Assembly: GCF_002154505.1 (NCBI RefSeq)
Contig: NZ_MUBM01000170.1
Span: 1-62,631 of the forward strand
Reading direction: 5' to 3'
Origin: Streptomyces carpinensis
Lineage (GTDB): Bacteria > Actinomycetota > Actinomycetes > Streptomycetales > Streptomycetaceae
DNA length: 62,631 nt
A program made the translations under genes and the position numbers. Within the stretch, counting starts at the first letter, position 1, and each line of letters starts with the position of its first letter. The notes under the pieces are model-generated. The model saw only the letters and a list, made by a program, of their open reading frames with translations, did not search any database and had not been told where the DNA came from. Below, piece after piece: positions 57,643 to 62,631 of the stretch.

Positions 57643-59745
57643 TCACCGGCAGCGGCTCGTGCGGGCGCCTGATGACCACCCGCCATCACCGCAGCGGACA
57701 GGCGGCCCACGAGTACTCCGGATCGAAGGCCGACCACCACGGCACACCGACCTGCCGGGGTGGAAGCCTGCGCCCAGTGCTGCGCCGCGGGGCGTGTGCC
57801 TGCGGCGGGTCCCTGTGCTGATCGTGTCGTTGTCGGCCTGGTTCCGGTCGGCTGCGCGGGGCAGTCGGGTCCGGCCCGTGGGCGCGTTTCCCTCCGGACG
57901 CTGGCCGGCACGGCTGTGAGGCGGCCGTGCCGGGGAGGGTGCCCTGCGTCGCCTGGGCGCGGGGCGTGGAGTCTTACCCCGGGTCGGCCCGGTCTTCGAC
58001 CGGTCCTCCGGGGAAGTCTTGGGTTCCGTGGTGATGACTGCGGTGGCTTCGAGCCGGTCGACCACGGCGGGGATCGCCATGTCCCGGGTCTTGATGCCGG
58101 TGCGGGTTGTGCTTTGGCGCGCGAGGCCTCGGGCTGCGATCCGCTGCCAGGCCCCGTGGTCGCGATCGCCCTGCCACCCGCATTCAGGGTGGGGGCACAC
58201 GGCCCACTTCCAGCCGGACACGCCGGCACGGTCCGGCGCCGTGCAGTGGCGCAACGGCGTAAGGCAGTTGGGGCAGTGCTTGGAGGTGTTGGCCGCGGGC
58301 ACCGTCACGACGGCGATGCCGGCCTCGGCGGCGAGGTGGCGCATGTGGTGCACGATCGCCCCTCGGGCCTGCTGGGACAGGCGGGCGTTGAGGCTGCGGC
58401 CCATGCCTTTGGCTTCCATCGACCGCAGGTCTTCTACGTAGATCACGGTGGCGCCGGAGGCGATCGCCTGGTCCACCGCCCACCGTGCCGCAGACACGGC
58501 CAGGGCGTCGTTGAGGTGTGAGCGCCGGGCGTTCACGCGGCGGAGTTCCTCCGCGAGCACCGCGTTCCGAGCCTCCAGCACGGCATCCGGGGTTCTCTGC
58601 AGGCGCTCGCGGCCGTCCTTGAGACGCTCGTACTGGGCGGTCTTCGTGTGCAGTTTCTCCGACAGGCGCCGCAGCCGGTGCTGCTTCGCCAGCACTCCCG
58701 CGGCCCGGAACTGCGCACCCGCACCCAGCGCGCGGATCCGCCCCTCGCCGCCGCGCCGGACCGCGCCCGCGGACAGCAGCGTGTTCAAGCCCCAGTCCAC
58801 ACCCAACGCGACCATATGCCCGGCACGGGCCGTTTTCGGCACGCCATGCGTGAACGCGAGGTCCGCGTAAACACGACCGCCGCCCATGCGGAGAGTGGGC
58901 AGGTGCAATGCCCCCTCAGCAGGGACGGTCGCCGGGATGGCGAGCGGCACAGCGACCCACGACCAGTCCCGGTACGACGTCCGGGCGGGAAGCTGCAGGC
59001 GCAGCAACACGGATCGGGGGTTCGTCTCGTCGCGGGTGATGGTGGCCTGCTGCCCGTCACAGGCGGCGAGCAGCAGCATCCGCGCCACCCGCGGGACCCC
59101 CTCGAGCTCGAAGACATCCGCTGGAAGGCGGTCCTCAGCTGTGAGGAACGCCAGTATCTGACGCGTCCGGCCCTTGATCACACTGCCCGGCAGGTCACGA
59201 CCGCCCTCGATCGCCCCGCGGACCGCATCCCACTCCTGCGGGTTACGCCGGTCGGGATTGTTCGGCCACGTCGTGACAATTCCGGCCACGACGTCGGCAC
59301 ACCAATGCGCCGAGCGCAGCGTCCGGCCGGCCTGCTCCTGCGCCATCCGCACCACCCGGTCATTGACCTTGATGCCCTCCGGCGGGGCGGCATTCCAGCC
59401 CAGGCGTCTGAGCGCCATCCACGCATTCGACGGCAGCGGCCGGCCGGTCATATCGACACCCGACGCCAACCGCGCGACATCGGCTGCGTTCCAGTGCTCC
59501 GTGAGGATCGAGCCGACCATGCCCGCTACCAGGTCGGCACACCAACCGACACGCTGCGCCAACAAAGCAGCAGAGACGACCTCGCCGGTTTTCTCCTCCA
59601 CAGCCGAACGCACCAATACCCGGGCACACGCCGTGCGGGAAGTCTCCCCTTCCGCGAGGAGAAGTTTCCGTCTCACCGGCCACCGCCAGTATCGGGGCAC
59701 GGCAGGGAGGACACAGGCAGAAACCCGAAGGCGCCCATCCCCCAC
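57643..59745 (-). CDS. TnpB-like RuvC nuclease (IS200/IS605 OrfB type), long form
   Basis: This 700-aa protein has a RuvC nuclease split into the expected blocks: Asp in MVALGVDWGLNTLLSAG (residue about 320), Glu in ATVIYVEDLRSMEAKG and Asp in CGWQGDRDHGAWQRIAA. A zinc-finger insert (CPNCLTPLRHC with CPHPEC) lies before the third block. The roughly 300-residue N-terminal part is longer than in typical TnpB (about 400 aa in total). The C-terminal 120 residues are Pro/Arg/Thr-rich with a PRGAALGAGFH segment. TnpB proteins are RNA-guided DNA nucleases. No tnpA is present. The start is uncertain because the frame opens at its first codon; VRRKLLLAEGET is probably near the true N-terminus. Confidence 0.85.
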   Translation of the reverse strand: MGDGRLRVSACVLPAVPRYWRWPVRRKLLLAEGETSRTACARVLVRSAVEEKTGEVVSAALLAQRVGWCADLVAGMVGSILTEHWNAADVARLASGVDMTGRPLPSNAWMALRRLGWNAAPPEGIKVNDRVVRMAQEQAGRTLRSAHWCADVVAGIVTTWPNNPDRRNPQEWDAVRGAIEGGRDLPGSVIKGRTRQILAFLTAEDRLPADVFELEGVPRVARMLLLAACDGQQATITRDETNPRSVLLRLQLPARTSYRDWSWVAVPLAIPATVPAEGALHLPTLRMGGGRVYADLAFTHGVPKTARAGHMVALGVDWGLNTLLSAGAVRRGGEGRIRALGAGAQFRAAGVLAKQHRLRRLSEKLHTKTAQYERLKDGRERLQRTPDAVLEARNAVLAEELRRVNARRSHLNDALAVSAARWAVDQAIASGATVIYVEDLRSMEAKGMGRSLNARLSQQARGAIVHHMRHLAAEAGIAVVTVPAANTSKHCPNCLTPLRHCTAPDRAGVSGWKWAVCPHPECGWQGDRDHGAWQRIAARGLARQSTTRTGIKTRDMAIPAVVDRLEATAVITTEPKTSPEDRSKTGPTRGKTPRPAPRRRRAPSPARPPHSRAGQRPEGNAPTGRTRLPRAADRNQADNDTISTGTRRRHTPRGAALGAGFHPGRSVCRGGRPSIRSTRGPPVRCGDGGWSSGARTSRCR

Positions 59746-59958
59746 AACCAGCCCAAGAAAACCCCACCCGCCGAAAAGAAGGACTCACCGAACGGTACCC
59801 GGATAGCGCAGAACCGCTGCAACCCAAACGACACGAACACTAAGGATTACTAGGGAAGTTGGTGAGCCTGACCAGTATCGGTCGAGCTATGCCTACCGGC
59901 CGCGACGCTGAGCGCAGGACGTGGTAGCCGAGATTGTGCACTTAACGGCTACAAGTGG
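59746..59958. other. Upstream region of the TnpB-like gene
   Basis: This 210-bp region lies between the TnpB-like gene and an ISL3 remnant. It is less GC-rich around 59746-59850 and could hold the tnpB promoter. I could not identify insertion-sequence ends. Confidence 0.4.
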
Positions 59959-60335
59959 GTGGTCGAGGGTGACATCGCCGGTACTTCGACAACATCAGGC
60001 ATGATGTTGTCGTCGAACGCATCCGCCGTCGCTTGTCCGGAGATGACCGCACTCGCCGATCTCGTACGCCGCTTCGCCGCCCTGCCGAAACGGGCCGGGG
60101 GAAACGACGTGAAACTCACCGAGTGGATCACGGCGGCCCGCGCCGTCGACCTGCCCCACCTGTGCAGTCTCACCAACGGCCTCGAAATCGACCGGGCCGC
60201 CGTGGATGCCGAATCACCTTGCCATACCACAACGGCCGCAACGAAGGCGTCAACACCCGCACCGAGAGGACCATGAGACAGATGCACGGGCGCGCCGGAT
60301 TCGACCTCCTCCGCCACCGCATACTCCTGCTCTGA
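59959..60335 (+). pseudogene. ISL3-family transposase, C-terminal remnant with frameshift
   Basis: The first frame gives MTALADLVRRFAALPKRAGG, NDVKLTEWITAARAVDLPHL and CSLTNGLEIDRAAVDA. After a one-base loss near 60205 the second frame gives ITLPYHNGRNEGVNTRTERT and MRQMHGRAGFDLLRHRILLL with a stop. This is the conserved C-terminus of ISL3-family transposases, including the NGRxEGVNTRxKxxMRQMxGRAGF motif with the last catalytic Glu. The N-terminal three quarters are absent. Confidence 0.82.
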
Positions 60336-60375
60336 CGGACACCCGACGTCACCACTGACTACGGACCAGACCCCT

Positions 60376-61275
60376 TCAGGTCGACACTGCCCCGTCACCC
60401 GCACAGTCGAGACCGAGCAGGTTCAGGGCAGCGGCTCCGACGGTGCTCTCCGGATCGCTCAGGTCGACGGCGACGGAGAAGTGGTCGCGGTCGGGGACGG
60501 ACGCGTAGCGGGCCCGTCCGCCGCAGGCCGCCCAGGTGTCGGCGATCCCGCGGGTCTGCCGAATGAACTCCTCGGACTCCAGGGCGCCGTGACAGGCCAC
60601 CAGCGGGGCTTTCGGGGCCGCTGGGAGGTGGAACAGGGGGCTGTTCTCCCGGGCAGAGGAGAGGTTGAGGTCAAGCCAGCCGTTGACGCGGGTGCGGAGG
60701 AGGGGGGTGAGGTCGTGGAGCCCGCTGATCAGCAGGCCGCCGGTGACAGCGTCGACGGGGATGCCGTACCGGTCGTGCCAGCCGTCGGCGAGGACCATGC
60801 CGGCCAGGTGGCCGCCGGCGGAGCTGCCACAGATCACGACGTGGCCTGGATCCCCACCGTACGCGGCGATCTCGCGGTGGGTCCAGACGACGGCGCGGCG
60901 TACCTGGTCCACGATCTGCGGCAGGGTGGCCCCGGGGGCTAGGGCGTAGTCGACCGAGACCACCACCGCTCCGGCCCGGTGGAGCATGGGGGCGACGAAG
61001 GCGGACTCCTCCTTGGAGAGGGCACGCCAGTAGCCGCCGTGCACGAAGACGAACACCGGGGCGTCCGCGTGCGGCGGCTGGGGGAACACATCGAGGATCT
61101 CCCGGGCGCCTGGGCCGTAGGCGGCTTCCTTGTGGGGCAGGGCCGCGTAGGCCTCGTCGCTGAGGCTGCGGTAGAGCCTGGCGTAGACGTCGTAGTCCGG
61201 CACGGATGCGCGCGCGTCGTACTGGACGTCTAGGTAGGGGTCGAGGTCAGGGGCGGACACCTTGGGGTCTCCCAT
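60376..61275 (-). CDS. Alpha/beta hydrolase, kynurenine-formamidase-like
   Basis: This 299-aa hydrolase has the oxyanion motif VFVFVHGGYWRAL, the nucleophile Ser in VVICGSSAGGHLAGM, an acid near the C-terminus (ALESEEFIRQTRG) and His in VPDRDHFSVAVD. The HGGYW and GSSAGGHL motifs are typical of esterase and arylformamidase (KynB-like) enzymes of the alpha/beta fold. Substrate is not known. I chose the ATG at 61275 because the family starts just ahead of the YD(A/L)R region; the ribosome-binding site is weak. A CTAG-rich site similar to the TetR operator lies about 290 bp upstream, so it may belong to the regulon of island 2, for example cleaving an aryl ester made by the Baeyer-Villiger enzyme. 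Confidence 0.83.
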   Translation of the reverse strand: MGDPKVSAPDLDPYLDVQYDARASVPDYDVYARLYRSLSDEAYAALPHKEAAYGPGAREILDVFPQPPHADAPVFVFVHGGYWRALSKEESAFVAPMLHRAGAVVVSVDYALAPGATLPQIVDQVRRAVVWTHREIAAYGGDPGHVVICGSSAGGHLAGMVLADGWHDRYGIPVDAVTGGLLISGLHDLTPLLRTRVNGWLDLNLSSARENSPLFHLPAAPKAPLVACHGALESEEFIRQTRGIADTWAACGGRARYASVPDRDHFSVAVDLSDPESTVGAAALNLLGLDCAGDGAVST

Positions 61276-61566
61276 CGGCAGGGGCTCGCACGAGGGCCGT
61301 GGTTCCGTCGGGCCGTGCGGGCAGAGGCGGGCGGCGGACTGTAGCGGTTGGTCTGCGGGGCGGATCGGTGAAGTGGTTGTGTCGGCGGGCGGCCAGCGAG
61401 ATGTGCCCGCGGGGGTGGTCCGTGGGGCGCCCGGCGCCGGCCGAGGGCGGCGCACGGGAGGGCGGATCCGCCTGACGCCTTCAGGGCATGCCCTGGCCTG
61501 GGGCCACGGTGCGGAGACCGCCGGAGATCGTTGCGGAACAACTCGTTGACCCGTGTTGTGATGCCC

Positions 61567-61600
61567 CCTAGAATCTTCATTCTAGAAGAAATATTCTAGA
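61567..61600. promoter_or_regulatory. CTAG-rich palindromic site
   Basis: CTAGAAT (61568-61574) and ATTCTAG (61579-61585) form an inverted repeat with a 4-nt loop; another ATTCTAG follows at 61593-61599. It shares the 10-mer CCTAGAATCT with the TetR operator at 56045-56054. It lies upstream of the leftward hydrolase gene. Confidence 0.6.
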
Positions 61601-61719
61601 TGGTCAGGTACCCCGATGTCGAGTGGCCTCGGGCGCATTCGGTCCCAGCTCGAAGCCCCAGGTCACAGTCACGGCCTAGAGTGATGTGCCCCGGGTCTGG
61701 TGGAGTCATCTTGCTGGAC

Positions 61720-61960
61720 AGATGATGCTCCAGACACTCAAGCAGGCTCCTGCGCCCCGCAGTTACCCGGCTGAGTTCCGGCGCAAGGCCCTCGATCTCG
61801 TCGAAGCCGGCCGGCCAATCCGGCAGATTGCTCACGACGTCGGCATCAGCGAGCGCACGCGATTTATGTCTGGCGCCGTCAGTACCTCATCGCCGAACTG
61901 GAGGCGGAACTGGCCGTCCACCGCCGGGCAGCTGAGCTCATAGGCAAGGTGGTGCCCCCA
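61720..61960 (+). pseudogene. IS3-family OrfA remnant
   Basis: The first frame reads LKQAPAPRSYPAEFRRKALD, LVEAGRPIRQIAHDVGISER, a transposase-8-type helix-turn-helix. Then in another frame IYVWRRQYLIAELEAELAVH and RRAAELIGKVVPP. The normal spacer between the HTH and the leucine-zipper part is deleted, and the frame is shifted. It ends where the IS5-type element starts, so that element probably inserted here. Confidence 0.75.
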
Positions 61961-61970
61961 AGGGGTCCTT

Positions 61971-62631
61971 TCAGAATGCCGGGTTCTTGCGGGCGAGGGT
62001 CATACAGTGGGCGAGCTGGAGGAAGGCGTCGTGCATGTCGTCTCGGGTCTCCCAACGGGTTCGTAGGCGGCGGGGGCCGTGGAGCCAGGCAATGGCGGAC
62101 TCGGCAACCCACCGGACGCGGCCCAGGCCCGAGCCATGTGGTTCTCCGCGCCGGGCGATCCTCGGGACGATGCCGCGTTCGCGCAGGCGGCGGCGGTACA
62201 CGTCGTGGTCGTAGCCGCGGTCGGCGTACAACACCCGTGGCTTGCGCCGGGGCCGACCCCGCTTACCCCGCACCCGTGGCAGTGCGTCGACCAGCGGCAG
62301 CAGTTGGGTCACGTCGTTGCGGTGCCCGCCGGTCAGCGACACGCGCAGTGGGGTGCCGCGCGTCGGTCAGCACGTGGTGCTTGGAGCCCGGACGTGCACG
62401 ATCAACCGGGCTCGGACCGACTTTTGGGCTGCTTCGCCCCCGCTTGGCCGGCACATGGGAGGCATCGATAGCGGCACGGGAGAAGTCCAAGCGGTCCGCT
62501 TCCCGTAACCGGTCCAGCAGCACCCGCTGGAGTTCCTCCCACACCCCGGCCTCCTGCCATTCGGCCAACCGCCGCCAGCAGGTGGAACCAGAGCCGAACC
62601 CCAACTCCTGCGGCAGGTACTCCCACTGGAT
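61971..62631 (-). pseudogene. IS5-family transposase with frameshift, 5' end outside the window
   Basis: The upstream part (minus strand from the window end) reads STCWRRLAEWQEAGVWEELQ, DFSRAAIDASHVPAKRG (first catalytic Asp) and RPGSKHHVLTDA. The rest in another frame reads TPLRVSLTGGHRNDVTQLLP, VLYADRGYDHDVYRRRLRER (second Asp) and RWVAESAIAWLHGPRRLRTR (Glu), ending ARKNPAF. The frame change near 62360 is not in a slippery run, so it looks like an indel rather than programmed frameshifting, although some IS5 elements do use two frames. The start lies beyond the window. Confidence 0.85.

Noticed and set aside
57378..57821. Plus-strand frame with several Cys downstream of the SDR gene
   Set aside because: Some cysteines are arranged like a small zinc protein, but the frame overlaps the SDR and TnpB-like genes and lacks a ribosome-binding site.
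1..62631. CRISPR array
   Set aside because: I looked for regularly spaced repeats of 25-40 bp. The only tandem repeats (8, 21 and 39 bp units) have no unique spacers.

Overview
The window is high-GC actinobacterial DNA, most like Streptomyces or a close relative. The reasons are GTG starts, four-base gene overlaps, and typical families: ANTAR, DUF6480, DUF1540, Uma2, LAL-type LuxR regulators and long TnpB-like proteins. It reads as an accessory region (chromosome arm or large plasmid). Two largely intact aromatic-catabolism islands sit in a background of broken stress genes and transposon scars.

Positions 1-6.9 kb hold a partial IS630 transposase, a small HTH regulator with a perfect inverted-repeat operator, remnants of UspA, DUF1540, acyl-CoA synthetase, adenylation-domain and LAL-regulator genes, and intact CBS, SHOCT, PPOX and Uma2 genes. 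Positions 6.9-22.5 kb hold island 1. A leftward group (LysR regulator, catB, catA, catC, salicylate hydroxylase) and a rightward group (benA, IS110 element, benB, a benC-FCD-benD fusion, benR, broken benE), with a leftward enol-lactonase, would take benzoate and salicylate through catechol to beta-ketoadipate.

Positions 22.5-34.6 kb are a stress, dormancy and signalling zone: cold-shock protein, acidic repeat protein, CBS and ANTAR proteins, YceI, a broken site-2 protease, a frameshifted DUF8129 gene, tRNA-Gln, a STAS fragment, and ATPase, response-regulator and integrase scars. Most of these genes are truncated or frameshifted. Positions 34.6-37.7 kb carry a compact intact operon: a Gly/Arg/His repeat microprotein, an ABC exporter and a Ser/Thr kinase. 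It is the strongest candidate for an undescribed small system.

Positions 37.7-44.5 kb hold a secreted basic peptide, a lipoprotein, asnB, and scars of IS481, Tn3, IS5 and IS3 elements and an NRAMP transporter. Positions 44.5-57.5 kb hold island 2: a ten-gene leftward operon for hydroxyphenylpropionate-type meta-cleavage (MFS transporter, extradiol dioxygenase, C-C hydrolase, hydratase, SnoaL-like protein, HpaI-type aldolase, two FAD hydroxylases, a Baeyer-Villiger monooxygenase, a FAH protein). A TetR gene and an SDR gene diverge from it across a CTAG-rich operator. Positions 57.6 kb to the end hold a TnpB-like RuvC protein with its full catalytic triad, a broken ISL3 transposase, an alpha/beta hydrolase with a related CTAG-rich site upstream, and IS3 and IS5 elements.

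Three points deserve attention. The IS110 element lies exactly at the benA/benB junction, and its non-coding end holds a stem-loop with two segments matching the two target flanks, as expected for a bridge RNA. benE appears to have been knocked out partly by expansion of an 8-bp tandem repeat. Frameshifts concentrate in stress genes, benE and transposon scars, while the long catabolic genes stay open; this points to decay rather than uniformly poor sequence, though read-level checking is needed.
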